64,000 nucleotides of DNA from an uncultured Desulfuromusa sp. (GTDB lineage: Bacteria; Desulfobacterota; Desulfuromonadia; Desulfuromonadales; Geopsychrobacteraceae): contig NZ_OY776574.1 of NCBI RefSeq assembly GCF_963675815.1, positions 676,001 through 740,000 of the forward strand, read 5' to 3'. Each line of letters starts with the position of its first letter. The first letter of the stretch is position 1. A program made the translations under genes and the position numbers. The notes below the pieces were generated by a model that was not told where the DNA came from, did not search any database, and saw nothing but the letters and a program-made list of their open reading frames with translations. Of this stretch, positions 42,006 to 51,504 are shown piece by piece.

Positions 42006-43291
42006 CTTAGGTCCCACTTCCCCGTAAGAGCAGTGTCAAGACATCGATACTTGTCACCAAAGTAGACAGGAACATCTGTCATCGAGCGAATATAATGAGC
42101 TTGTTTAGCTCCATCCAGAGCAACACCTCTGCTGTTTTTCATGATCGATTCGCCCACCATAATCGGGCAAGAACTCGTCATGATCCGTCCACCGGCATTT
42201 TCTATAATGCTGAGATAGCCACTTGCGCGCGCCATCTCTTTAAGCGGATATGCCGTCCAGATATAGAGTCGAACTCCAGCCATGATCTTTTTGTCACAGA
42301 GATAATCAGCAACATCGCGAATCTCTTCAAGAGTGTAATGAGGACAGCCAAGGGAAATAAAATCAACCGGCCCCGGTGCAGCATCGCATAGCACATTCAG
42401 AGATTTCCGGTATTCTTCTTCAGACACTTGAAACGACTCTTTAACTCCATGGCCGCCTGTTGCCATAGCCATAGTCTGCCCTTCAGGGGTCATTCCGAGG
42501 ATATGGCACATAACCGCGCCACTGGTCGTGGCAATACTCGCAAACAGTTGTTTCACCTCAACTGTCGTCGGATAGTCAAAATCCCCGGTAATGACGGGGA
42601 TACCTCCTGCGGGAAGCATTCTACCGATAGTATAGCCAATCAGATCCCAATCCGTCGCAGACTGTGCGGGACATTGAATTTTAAACTCATGAGTCGCATA
42701 TCGATTCTCAGCACAATGAAGGCCCCACTTGGGAGTCCTGCCGCAAATTGCCGACCAGGCCGCCGCTTCAACACCATCGGGATTACCACAGGCCCCAAGA
42801 AGTGAATTACAGAACATCGCATTACTCGATTCCGTCGTCACGAAGTGTTCCCCTTTAAGAGGCAACCAGCCAAGGAGATAAGGAGCGCAAGTGCTCGCCA
42901 TACTGACTCCTGCGGCGCGGGCAAATTCCAGAAACCTGCCGTTTTTGTCGAAATATTCTTGCGTCAGTCCGACTTCTTCGTAATCCTCTGTATCACAGTT
43001 TTCAGTACAGGTCATACAGAAACATGACGCAGAAAATTTATGATGGCTAATGTCGAGAACTTCATCGGTACACATATAAACGCGGGAAAAAATTTTGTTA
43101 TAATCATCCGACTGAATGTGATTGAGATAGGGTTGAGCACCAAGTCCAAGTGTCGCTTTTGTCACCTTACAGAGCTCCTCAGCACCAAGAGCTTCAGCAT
43201 AACTGATAATATTTTCAAGCGCTTTCTGCTGTAATCGACCACTGTCACCCTGAAGGACTTTTTTTTCGATGTCAGTCAATTTAATCATCAT
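42002..43291 (-). CDS. AcnX-type hydro-lyase, large (DUF521) subunit
   Basis: Catalytic subunit of 429 residues of the aconitase-X family. Likely cluster ligands are the Cys of STCAPYLLGWLP near residue 133, SLGCPHY near 315 and SSCPIMVGES near 380. A further Cys-rich stretch SCFCMTCTENC lies near residue 89. Known AcnX enzymes are cis-3-hydroxy-L-proline dehydratase and archaeal phosphomevalonate dehydratase. Beside an ectoine cluster and a proline-racemase-family protein, a beta-hydroxy cyclic amino acid is a reasonable inferred substrate (3-hydroxyproline, or by analogy 5-hydroxyectoine). It forms a two-gene unit with the small subunit on the strand opposite to the cluster. Confidence 0.87.
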   Translation of the reverse strand: MMIKLTDIEKKVLQGDSGRLQQKALENIISYAEALGAEELCKVTKATLGLGAQPYLNHIQSDDYNKIFSRVYMCTDEVLDISHHKFSASCFCMTCTENCDTEDYEEVGLTQEYFDKNGRFLEFARAAGVSMASTCAPYLLGWLPLKGEHFVTTESSNAMFCNSLLGACGNPDGVEAAAWSAICGRTPKWGLHCAENRYATHEFKIQCPAQSATDWDLIGYTIGRMLPAGGIPVITGDFDYPTTVEVKQLFASIATTSGAVMCHILGMTPEGQTMAMATGGHGVKESFQVSEEEYRKSLNVLCDAAPGPVDFISLGCPHYTLEEIRDVADYLCDKKIMAGVRLYIWTAYPLKEMARASGYLSIIENAGGRIMTSSCPIMVGESIMKNSRGVALDGAKQAHYIRSMTDVPVYFGDKYRCLDTALTGKWDLR

Positions 43292-43416
43292 CTCACTCCA
43301 TGAACCCTCAAATTTCTTTTAAACAATCAAGCAAGGGACAGCAACAGAGACTCGCTGCAGCAAAGCAGACTTTCGTTAAACCAGAGAAAGCTGACTTCTC
43401 TCTTCTCATTCTCCAA

Positions 43417-43932
43417 TCATTGAGTCATGATTTTTGCAGACATCCCTGCCTTTCGGTACATATTGATAAATCCGGCAAAGGTAATAAAAAACTCAAAGAA
43501 GATGAGTTCAAAATAACCAATAAAATATCCATAAAAACCCCATGATATGGAAGATAATATGAAAAAAAACTTGACGGTTTGTGCTTTTTTCACATAAACC
43601 GCTATCGTCACAAAAGTAAGTCCCAGCAAGGAAAAAACATCATAAAAACCTTTCCAATAATAAAAAGTGACAATGGATGAGATAAACCATAAAAAAATAC
43701 CGATAGACTTAAACTCTACAAAATTTCGTCCAAAAAACGTTCTCACGGCTGTAAATAACATAGCAATTGTCCCGGAAACAGCACCCTGAACCAAAAAAGC
43801 TAAAACCCAGGACACATCTGCTCCCAATTTAAGGAGGAGAATGTTCTCCCGGGTTTTTAAAAACATACAAACAACAATAAGGATTGTTGATAAAAGGCCA
43901 AATAAAAATTCTAAAGTATAGACATCAATCAT
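43417..43932 (-). CDS. YgjV-family membrane protein
   Basis: Integral membrane protein of 171 residues with five or six hydrophobic segments and few charges (LFGLLSTILIVVCMFLKTRE at the start; FTAVRTFFGRNF near residue 60). This pattern fits the YgjV inner-membrane protein family, whose function is unknown. It is transcribed alone, 125 bases upstream of the AcnX large-subunit gene on the same strand. Confidence 0.65.
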   Translation of the reverse strand: MIDVYTLEFLFGLLSTILIVVCMFLKTRENILLLKLGADVSWVLAFLVQGAVSGTIAMLFTAVRTFFGRNFVEFKSIGIFLWFISSIVTFYYWKGFYDVFSLLGLTFVTIAVYVKKAQTVKFFFILSSISWGFYGYFIGYFELIFFEFFITFAGFINMYRKAGMSAKIMTQ

Positions 43933-44216
43933 CTCAGTGCAGTCTTTTATTGGGGTTATTACCGTCTTTTCTCCTGTCTCATTTTAAAACGGCCCTTAGA
44001 AACCAAAACTTACATGATGGAACTTGGCCAAAGATTCATACTAGCAGTTTTATTGTGGTTGTCACTGCCAATATTATTCCGGTACGGGGCAAGGCAGGGT
44101 TATCACCCGTCACTGCAATTTTTGATCATGAGAAATGAGTGAAATTCAAATGCAGACTGGAAATTGCTGCTCTTCTTTGCTAAATTCTGCCCGATAACAA
44201 GCCGATAGAGGGTATT

Positions 44217-44357
44217 ATGGGAAAAGATATGATTAAACTTCTACTTCTCTGCATTGTTGTCAGCGCAATTATCCTTGGACTTTACTTCCTGGGTAAATCC
44301 GTTGACAATCAGAGTAAATACAAACACCCGATCACCCAACCGGGGGCAAAGTGGTAA
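44217..44357 (+). CDS. Small single-span membrane protein
   Basis: Frame of 46 codons: MGKDMIKLLLLCIVVSAIIL continues with GLYFLGKSVDNQSKYKHPI. One hydrophobic helix and a short polar C-terminus. A GAGGG site lies 4 bases upstream of the ATG. No family recognised. It is convergent with the next minus-strand small gene, their stops 3 bases apart. Confidence 0.5.
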   Translation: MGKDMIKLLLLCIVVSAIILGLYFLGKSVDNQSKYKHPITQPGAKW

Positions 44358-44360
44358 AAA

Positions 44361-44573
44361 TCAGCAGATTCTCCTCTCAGGGCCTGAATAGCCCTCTGCT
44401 GTAGAACCACGAACCGGGTCGACTCCGACTTTAACCCAGCCACTGCTCCGCTCAAATTTATCAATCTGCTTCGAATTGATTAAAGTCGTAAGTAAAGCTG
44501 GGCTGATATGATCTTTTACACCATTTCTATAAATAACATTAACCTGAGTTTTCTGTCTGAAGTATCCCATCAT
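44361..44573 (-). CDS. Small conserved-looking protein with YSGPERR tail
   Basis: Protein of 70 residues. It starts at tandem ATG codons after a GGGAGGAGAG site. The C-terminus GYSGPERRIC contains a short SGPERR-type motif that recurs in many proteobacterial signalling proteins and small proteins. NVIYRNGVKDHISPALLTTLI forms the body (shortened). No function is assigned. Confidence 0.5.
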   Translation of the reverse strand: MMGYFRQKTQVNVIYRNGVKDHISPALLTTLINSKQIDKFERSSGWVKVGVDPVRGSTAEGYSGPERRIC

Positions 44574-44692
44574 CTCTCCTCCCTTCTGACAATCTCAACG
44601 AGTTAATGATAACCGAATGGCATATGAATAGCAATCTCCTCCAAAATATTTCTCTTTATTTATTAATGCTTTAGAAGAATATCTGCAACTTT

Positions 44693-45331
44693 TTAAGACT
44701 CAGAAAACTCCAGCTCTGAAGCGATAGCAGCCATGACACGCTCTACAATCAACAGGTGGGTCGCCTTGATATCTTCCAACTCAAACAGGTCGGAGAAATC
44801 CAGGGGAGCACCAAAACGAATAACACCCTGCTGCTTGATTTTCGCAACTTTCCAGTGATTCACTCCGGATAACGCCGTAGGAATAACCACAGGATGATGC
44901 TCATAAATCAGTTTTCCAACACCGCGATTTCCGGGTCCAAGCTTGCCATCCTTATGGCGAGTCCCTTCAGGAAAAAGCATAACTTTTTGACTTTGCAACA
45001 ATGAGCCCAGGTGTCTTCCAGCACGGACATCGCGCCCCCGCTTGACCGGGAAAGCGCCCCAAGAGCGATAAATTGCACCAATCAAGGGGTTGCGAAACAG
45101 CTCTTCCTTCGCTGGGGCCCAAACCATCTGCCAAGGATACTTTTTCACCACTGCCGCCGGGATAAAGACCGTATCGTAAGCAGAGATATGGTTTGCTGCG
45201 AGAAGTACTCCGCCACCAGCGGGAATATTTTCTGCACCGACAACTTCAAACCGATTTAAAATGCTCGCGTAAAATCGAACGACCGCAGAACTTATCGTCA
45301 CCCAAAAACGCCGGACAAATGAAACTTTCAA
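44693..45331 (-). CDS. plsC: 1-acyl-sn-glycerol-3-phosphate acyltransferase (PlsC family)
   Basis: Membrane-associated acyltransferase of phospholipid synthesis. It has the catalytic H-x4-D motif NHISAYD near residue 47, and the substrate-binding FPEGTRHKDGK near residue 110. About 212 residues from a TTG at 45331 with an AGGAG site 7 bases upstream; the frame could start 5 codons earlier, but that TTG has no site. The N-terminal hydrophobic segment FWVTISSAVVRFYASIL is the usual anchor. Confidence 0.9.
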   Translation of the reverse strand: MKVSFVRRFWVTISSAVVRFYASILNRFEVVGAENIPAGGGVLLAANHISAYDTVFIPAAVVKKYPWQMVWAPAKEELFRNPLIGAIYRSWGAFPVKRGRDVRAGRHLGSLLQSQKVMLFPEGTRHKDGKLGPGNRGVGKLIYEHHPVVIPTALSGVNHWKVAKIKQQGVIRFGAPLDFSDLFELEDIKATHLLIVERVMAAIASELEFSES

Positions 45332-45476
45332 AACTGAACTCCTCAATATTTTCTACATTATTGCATAAGACTGTTTTTTAGATAAAACCCTTGCAGCCAC
45401 CACGAACATCACTCATTATATTTATCGCTTTTACTCTATCATGAATACACACTTTTTACCGAAAAGGATATTGATT

Positions 45477-46238
45477 ATGGGTTGGTTGTCAGGAGTTATC
45501 GGTGGAGGTCTGGGCGCAATGATTGCCGGGCCTTTCGGTGCAATTATGGGAGCCGCTATCGGTGCTAGTATGGGGAATTCTCAGAAGATACCCCAAACAA
45601 GGGGCGGATTTAATCCGTCGCAGCAGCGCCAGGCCATTTTTTTTACGGCGGCTTTTTCTATGGTTGGAAAACTTGCTAAAGCGGATGGCCGGGTTTGTCC
45701 CGATGAAATTGCTGCTATTGAAAAAATATCTAAAGAAGCCCTGGGTCTGGACAAGCAGACCCGCGACTATGCCATTAATGTTTTTTCTCAGGCAAAAGAC
45801 AGTCCCGAATCATTTGCCGATTATGCCCGTCAGTTTGGCAGTCTGTTTGCCCAGGATCAGCAACTCTGTAACTTTATGATGAGCTTTCTGTTTGAAGTCG
45901 CTATGGCTGACGGTGAACTTCATCCTCAGGAAGAGCAGATGCTTCTGGAGGCAAAAACATCTTTCCGCCTTTCTGAAAATATCTATCAATCTCTCCGTAG
46001 TCGTTACGTTGGGCTCCATTCCTCCAGTGTCAGTCTAAAAAAACACTATGAAAATCTCGGCGTCCCCAGCTCTGCAACAGTCTCAGAAATCAAAAAAGCC
46101 TACCGTCAGAAAGCGACTGAATTTCATCCTGACAAAATCGAAGGAAAAGGGTTGCCACCTGAATTCATCAAATTTGCCAATGATCAACTGGCTGAGATAA
46201 ACGAGTCGTATGATACAATTATGGCAACCCGAAAATAA
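45477..46238 (+). CDS. TerB/DnaJ-domain protein (DjlA-like)
   Basis: Protein of 253 residues. A glycine-rich N-terminal segment (GGGLGAMIAGPFGAIMGAAIG cut short, residues 7-25) is probably membrane-inserted. A TerB-like helical domain follows (SMVGKLAKADGRVCPDEIAA near residue 60 and VAMADGELHPQEEQM near 140), then a C-terminal J domain with the HPD motif in EFHPDKI near residue 220. This order is that of DjlA, a co-chaperone that stimulates DnaK. The ATG at 45477 has an AAGGA site; an in-frame ATG at 45441 is less likely. It is 12 bases upstream of pgi. Confidence 0.85.
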   Translation: MGWLSGVIGGGLGAMIAGPFGAIMGAAIGASMGNSQKIPQTRGGFNPSQQRQAIFFTAAFSMVGKLAKADGRVCPDEIAAIEKISKEALGLDKQTRDYAINVFSQAKDSPESFADYARQFGSLFAQDQQLCNFMMSFLFEVAMADGELHPQEEQMLLEAKTSFRLSENIYQSLRSRYVGLHSSSVSLKKHYENLGVPSSATVSEIKKAYRQKATEFHPDKIEGKGLPPEFIKFANDQLAEINESYDTIMATRK

Positions 46239-46250
46239 CAAGGAACTCCG

Positions 46251-47900
46251 ATGTCAGAATTAACCAAGCTTGATGTCTGGAACAACCTCCAGGCACATTA
46301 CCGGGACATTGAACCCATCCATATGCGTGACATGTTTGCTGAAGATCCACAGCGATTTACAAACTTTTCACTCAAGCTTGACGATATCCTGTTTGATTAT
46401 TCGAAACATCGCATCAATGCGACAACCTTGGAATTACTTGTTGACCTCGCCCATAAAACCGGCCTGAAGAATAAAATAAACCGCATGTTTTCAGGAGAAC
46501 CGGTCAATACGACAGAACAACGCTCAGCACTCCACATTGCCCTGCGCAATCGAAGCAATATTCCCATTCAGGTTGATGGCCGGGATGTCATGCCTCAGGT
46601 CAATGCCGTCCTTGATAAAATGGGGCAATTCTGCCGACAGGTGCGTGACGGCATCTGGCAGGGGGCAACGGGACAATCCATCACTGATGTCGTTAACATC
46701 GGTATTGGTGGTTCCGATCTTGGTCCGTTGATGGTCACCGAAGCATTAAAACCTTATGGGCATAAAAGGCTGAAGGTCCACTATGTGTCCAATGTCGATG
46801 CAACCCACCTGCTGGAAACATTGCGCCAACTGAAGCCGGAAACCACGCTTTTCCTGATTGCATCGAAAACATTTACCACTCAGGAAACCATGGCCAACGC
46901 TCACTCTGCCCGCAACTGGCTGTTGCAGCAACTGAAAGATGAAAAAGCCGTTGCCCGCCATTTTGTTGCCATCTCCACAAATCGGCAAAAAGTCAGTGAG
47001 TTCGGCATCAATCCCGACAACATGTTTGAATTCTGGGATTGGGTTGGGGGACGCTATTCGCTCTGGTCAGCTATTGGCCTGTCAATTGCTCTCTATATCG
47101 GTATGGACCACTTTGAGGATCTGCTCTGTGGAGCCCACCGGGTTGATGAACATTTTCAAAAAACTCCCTTTGAAAAGAATATCCCGGTTATCATGGGCCT
47201 GCTGGGGATTTGGTATAATAACTTTTTTGGTGCTGATTCCCACGTCATCCTCCCTTACGACCAATATATGCACCGCTTTCCGGCCTACTTCCAACAGGGA
47301 GACATGGAAAGCAATGGTAAAAGGGTGACCCTTTCCGGTCAGCCGGTGAACTACTCAACCGGACCGATCATATGGGGAGAACCCGGCACCAACGGGCAAC
47401 ATGCTTTTTATCAGCTTCTGCACCAGGGAACCAAACTGGTTCCTGCCGATTTTCTTGCAGCAGTCGAAAGTCAGAACCCGCTGGGAAATCATCAGCAGAT
47501 CTTACTTTCTAACTTTTTTGCCCAACCGGAAGCACTCATGAGGGGAAAAACACCAGAGGAAGCGCGTGCTGAACTGGACGCTGAAGGGGTGACTCAAACG
47601 AGGCTCGAACAACTCCTGCCGCATAAAGTTTTCCCCGGAAATCGACCAACCAGTTCTTTTCTTTTTAACAGGCTGACACCAAGAACCCTTGGCTCTCTGA
47701 TTGCTCTTTACGAGCATAAAATTTTCACCCAAAGCGCTATCTGGGATATCAATCCCTTTGATCAGTGGGGAGTCGAACTCGGCAAACAGTTGGCGAAGAA
47801 AATTCTGCCGGAACTCAGCCGGAACAGTCCGGTGACTGGCCATGACTCTTCGACCAACGGCTTGATCAATCATTACCGGACACAAAAAAACGGGTCCTGA
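46251..47900 (+). CDS. pgi: Glucose-6-phosphate isomerase
   Basis: Interconverts glucose 6-phosphate and fructose 6-phosphate, cytoplasmic. The 549-residue protein has both family signatures: VGGRYSLWSAIGL near residue 264 and FQQGDMESNGKRV near residue 345, and the phosphate-binding IGIGGSDLGP near residue 150. It follows the DnaJ-domain gene and precedes a HAD phosphatase by 5 bases. Confidence 0.97.
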   Translation: MSELTKLDVWNNLQAHYRDIEPIHMRDMFAEDPQRFTNFSLKLDDILFDYSKHRINATTLELLVDLAHKTGLKNKINRMFSGEPVNTTEQRSALHIALRNRSNIPIQVDGRDVMPQVNAVLDKMGQFCRQVRDGIWQGATGQSITDVVNIGIGGSDLGPLMVTEALKPYGHKRLKVHYVSNVDATHLLETLRQLKPETTLFLIASKTFTTQETMANAHSARNWLLQQLKDEKAVARHFVAISTNRQKVSEFGINPDNMFEFWDWVGGRYSLWSAIGLSIALYIGMDHFEDLLCGAHRVDEHFQKTPFEKNIPVIMGLLGIWYNNFFGADSHVILPYDQYMHRFPAYFQQGDMESNGKRVTLSGQPVNYSTGPIIWGEPGTNGQHAFYQLLHQGTKLVPADFLAAVESQNPLGNHQQILLSNFFAQPEALMRGKTPEEARAELDAEGVTQTRLEQLLPHKVFPGNRPTSSFLFNRLTPRTLGSLIALYEHKIFTQSAIWDINPFDQWGVELGKQLAKKILPELSRNSPVTGHDSSTNGLINHYRTQKNGS

Positions 47901-47905
47901 TCACT

Positions 47906-48721
47906 ATGAATATAAAAATGGTTGTGACCGACCTTGACGGCACACTGGCGAGGTCAGATTCCAGTGTTTGCCCCATCGACATTGAGACTCTGAAAAGAAT
48001 CGGCAACTCAGGTCTGTGCCGGGTTATCGCGACAGGACGTAACTATTTTTCTGCATGCAAAGTTTTGAGCGAAGATTTCCCCATTGATTATCTGGTTTTC
48101 TCCTGCGGAGCAGGGATTATGAACTGGAAAACCAAGGAGATCATTCAAGCGCAACACCTGTCCAAAGAACAAGTCGAAAAAATTGCTGCCGTATTGCTTG
48201 ATCACCAGGTTGACTTTTCGATTCAGGATAAAATCCCCGACAACCACCACTTCAGCTATAGCCTGAGAAATAAAGACAATGAAGACTTCAAGCGGAGACT
48301 GGATATTTATAACGGCTACACCAGGCTTCTCAATGTCAGCAAATTAGAGGAAGCATCGCAGATCATTGCCATTCTGGGAAAAGAGACCGATTGGTTTGAT
48401 GAATTAAGCAGAAAACTCGATGGAGTCAAAGTGATCCGGGCGACCTCTCCCCTGGATGGGAAAACCTTATGGATGGAAATTCTTCCTCCTCATGTATCTA
48501 AATCCTATGGTGTCGACTATCTGTGTCACCTCTTGAAAATCGGCAGAAATCAAACTGTTGCCATCGGTAATGACTATAACGACATGGACTTGCTCACCTA
48601 TTGCAAACACAGCTTTGTTGTTGCCAATGCTCCCGAAGAACTCAAAAAAAAATACCCTGCAGTCGCTTCAAACGATGAAAACGGATTCACCCATATGGTT
48701 AATAAACTGCTTCACAGATGA
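47906..48721 (+). CDS. HAD-superfamily hydrolase, Cof type
   Basis: Sugar or nucleotide phosphatase of 271 residues, class IIB HAD. The nucleophile motif VVTDLDGTLARSD is at residues 6-18, the conserved Lys region near 190 (SPLDGKTLWMEI) and the acidic motif AIGNDYNDMDLL near residue 218. It directly follows pgi, so a sugar phosphate is a fair guess for the substrate. Confidence 0.87.
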   Translation: MNIKMVVTDLDGTLARSDSSVCPIDIETLKRIGNSGLCRVIATGRNYFSACKVLSEDFPIDYLVFSCGAGIMNWKTKEIIQAQHLSKEQVEKIAAVLLDHQVDFSIQDKIPDNHHFSYSLRNKDNEDFKRRLDIYNGYTRLLNVSKLEEASQIIAILGKETDWFDELSRKLDGVKVIRATSPLDGKTLWMEILPPHVSKSYGVDYLCHLLKIGRNQTVAIGNDYNDMDLLTYCKHSFVVANAPEELKKKYPAVASNDENGFTHMVNKLLHR

Positions 48722-48948
48722 CAGATTATCTTACCAGCACAAAACATTGTTCTTTATTAATTTCAACCTTTTAGCCCCCTGAGATTGCAAGATAGACGAC
48801 AATTCGCTATTCTTTCTAGAAATAGTAACCGAGGGTCAAAATATACCCCAGACTCACCTGTTCCATGGGGTCAGGACCTTTACATCAATAAACGTCCATT
48901 CGTTACGCTTGATGAACAGAAGGACTTCGACATAAAAGGAGATAGAGG

Positions 48949-50487
48949 ATGAAAAAGATCGCTGTTATCCTGACGACTCTACTACTGACAACAACAATGC
49001 TTGTCACCGTTGCAGCAGCAGAAAAGACTCTTAGAATCGGTATCGCCAAAGAACCTGCCAGTCTGAACCCGGTCTTGATACATGGCGTTTATGGTGAATC
49101 AGTCGCCGGCAACATATTTGACACTCTCATCTCTTTTAAAGAAAGTGCCAAAGAGGCGGCGCCACTGCTGGCTGAAAGCTGGACAATTTCCAAAGACGGC
49201 AGGGTCTACACTTTCAAGCTGCGCCAAGGGGTGAAATTCCACAATGGTGATGATTTCACCGCTAGTGATGTCAAATTTACCCTTGAAGCCATCATGGATG
49301 AAAAAAATGCTTCTCCAAGTGCCCAATTTTTCAAACCGGTTCAGAAAATTGAAATCCCCGATAAGTTCACCGTTGTCATAACTCTCTCCGACCCCTATGC
49401 TCCATTCCTGTTAGCCCTTGGTAGTCATACCGCCGGGATTATGCCGGAAAAAGCAACAATGGCTATGGGGATGGAAAAATTTGACCGTTCTCCCATCGGT
49501 ACCGGCCCTTTCAAATTCGTTGAATGGTCTCCAGATGACAAGATTGTCTTAGCCAGAAACAGCGATTATTTTATCGCCACACCCAACATCGACAAAGTGA
49601 TTTTCCGTCCGATTCCCAAACCGGAAACTATGGCAGCGGAACTTCTGTCTGGTGGACTGGACGTCGGTTCGGAGTTATTACCTCAGGATATTTCCCGGAT
49701 GCAGGAAGAAGGATTGTCCGTGAAATCAGTCCCTGGCCTGACCTCACGCTATCTCGGCTTCAATGCCAAGAGGAAACCATTCTCCGATCTGCGTTTCCGT
49801 CAAGCCGTATACCATGCGATTCCATTTGACCAGGCAATTCCAGGTATTTTCCGCAGTGATGGTGACCGGGCCTACTCATGGATTCCGGTTGGAGTTCTCG
49901 GTGATGACGTGGAGTACATGAAACAGCACACTCTGCCTTACGATCCGCAACGGGCCAAAGCCTTATTTTCAGAGCTGAAAAAAGAAGGCGTGCTTCCTGA
50001 GAATTTTGAGTTTACTATCTATAGCCCTCAAGACCCGCAACGTAAAAAAATTGCAACCGTTGTCAGTACTCAGCTTCGTCAGTTCGGGATCACCGTCAAA
50101 GTCGAAACTCCTGAATGGGCAACCCTCTTTCCGATGCTCAAAGCCGGCCAGTGTGACATGTATGCCATGGGTTGGGGATCTGTCCCGGACCCCGATCGCT
50201 GGACCTATAAAATATTCATTCCTGAATCCAATATGAACTTTTCTCAATACAGCGATCCACTGGTCACCGAAGCACTGAAAAAAGGTCGCACAATCAGTGA
50301 TCCGGATCTCCGCGCAAAGCTCTACCATACCGCCATGCGGAAAGCTCTGGTTGAGGATTACATCCATATTCCGATTGCCTTTCTCAAGACAACGATTGTC
50401 ACCGGTCCCAAAGTTCAGGGTCTTGAACCATCCCCGCAGCGTTATATTCATCTGGTCACCGAAAAGAGAAATGTTGACATGAATTAG
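48949..50487 (+). CDS. ABC transporter substrate-binding protein, dipeptide/oligopeptide type
   Basis: Periplasmic protein of 512 residues with signal peptide MKKIAVILTTLLLTTTMLVT, SBP family 5. RIGIAKEPASLNP near residue 28 and VYTFKLRQGVKFHNGDDFTA (near residue 85) are family landmarks. Relatives bind di- or oligopeptides, nickel, or opines. It starts a five-gene import operon; the C26 amidase at the end suggests a peptide-like or gamma-glutamyl compound. Confidence 0.9.
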   Translation: MKKIAVILTTLLLTTTMLVTVAAAEKTLRIGIAKEPASLNPVLIHGVYGESVAGNIFDTLISFKESAKEAAPLLAESWTISKDGRVYTFKLRQGVKFHNGDDFTASDVKFTLEAIMDEKNASPSAQFFKPVQKIEIPDKFTVVITLSDPYAPFLLALGSHTAGIMPEKATMAMGMEKFDRSPIGTGPFKFVEWSPDDKIVLARNSDYFIATPNIDKVIFRPIPKPETMAAELLSGGLDVGSELLPQDISRMQEEGLSVKSVPGLTSRYLGFNAKRKPFSDLRFRQAVYHAIPFDQAIPGIFRSDGDRAYSWIPVGVLGDDVEYMKQHTLPYDPQRAKALFSELKKEGVLPENFEFTIYSPQDPQRKKIATVVSTQLRQFGITVKVETPEWATLFPMLKAGQCDMYAMGWGSVPDPDRWTYKIFIPESNMNFSQYSDPLVTEALKKGRTISDPDLRAKLYHTAMRKALVEDYIHIPIAFLKTTIVTGPKVQGLEPSPQRYIHLVTEKRNVDMN

Positions 50488-50553
50488 ATCAATCCGAAAA
50501 AGACCTGTCCGGCGCAGAGATTCTGCGCCGGATTTTTCCAGCATGAGGCCACT

Positions 50554-51492
50554 GTGCTTAACTACGCAATTCGCAGACTCTTACTTTTGATCCCACTGCT
50601 GATATTTGTTTCTCTTTTTGTCTTTGCTATTCTCAAACTGACTCCAGGTGATCCGGCAACAGCACTTCTGGGTGATCAGGCAACCGAAGAGGCCATTGCT
50701 CTGGCCAGGGCGAAATATGCTCTCGACCAACCCTTTTATTTGCAATACGTACACATGATGGTTAATTTTTTCTCAGGCGAATTGCAGTCCATTTTTTATA
50801 AGGGAAACGTCCTCTCCATTGTTCTGCAACGTCTGCCGGCAACTCTGGAGTTGGGTTTTTTATCTCTCCTGATTGCGGTTATCGTATCAATTCCGGTCGG
50901 TATTATCTCAGCGGTCAAACGCAACTCCTTTTTCGACTATGCTTCCATGTCGATCGCTATGTTCGGAGTTTCAATCCCGGTCTTTTTTACCGGCATTCTG
51001 CTGATCTACCTCTTTGCCGTCATTCTCAAAATTCTCCCTGCATCAGGCTACGGCGGTCATATCTGGACGATTGAGGGCTTAAGACACATGATTCTACCTG
51101 CCCTGTCTCTGTCGTTTGTGCTGATGGCATCAACAACCCGTCTGACCCGCTCAGCCATGCTCGAAGTCATCAATCAGGATTATATCCGTACCGCTCGAGC
51201 CAAAGGGGTCAGTCGTTTTGTCGTGGTGATGTACCACGCTTTTAAAAATGCCCTGATTCCGATAACAACCAACATCGGGAACCAGATCGCCCGGATGTTT
51301 GCCGGTGCCGTTCTGACGGAAACTGTTTTTGCCTGGCCGGGGGTTGGCCGCCTGGCTGTCAATGCCATCTTTCGTCGTGATGAGCCCCTGGTTTTCGGCT
51401 GTGTTCTCCTAATGGCCGTCGTTTATGTTGTTATCAACCTGTTGGTCGATCTGGTCTACGGCTTCCTTAACCCTCAAATCAGCTACGACTAG
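50554..51492 (+). CDS. ABC transporter permease, DppB type
   Basis: Integral membrane protein of 312 residues with six hydrophobic segments. It starts at a GTG (MLNYAIRRLLLLIPLLIFVS) and has the EAA-type loop YIRTARAKGVSRFVV near residue 210 that contacts the ATPases. Partner of the DppC-type permease 12 bases downstream. Confidence 0.93.
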   Translation: MLNYAIRRLLLLIPLLIFVSLFVFAILKLTPGDPATALLGDQATEEAIALARAKYALDQPFYLQYVHMMVNFFSGELQSIFYKGNVLSIVLQRLPATLELGFLSLLIAVIVSIPVGIISAVKRNSFFDYASMSIAMFGVSIPVFFTGILLIYLFAVILKILPASGYGGHIWTIEGLRHMILPALSLSFVLMASTTRLTRSAMLEVINQDYIRTARAKGVSRFVVVMYHAFKNALIPITTNIGNQIARMFAGAVLTETVFAWPGVGRLAVNAIFRRDEPLVFGCVLLMAVVYVVINLLVDLVYGFLNPQISYD

Positions 51493-51504
51493 GAGGAGCA
51501 GATA

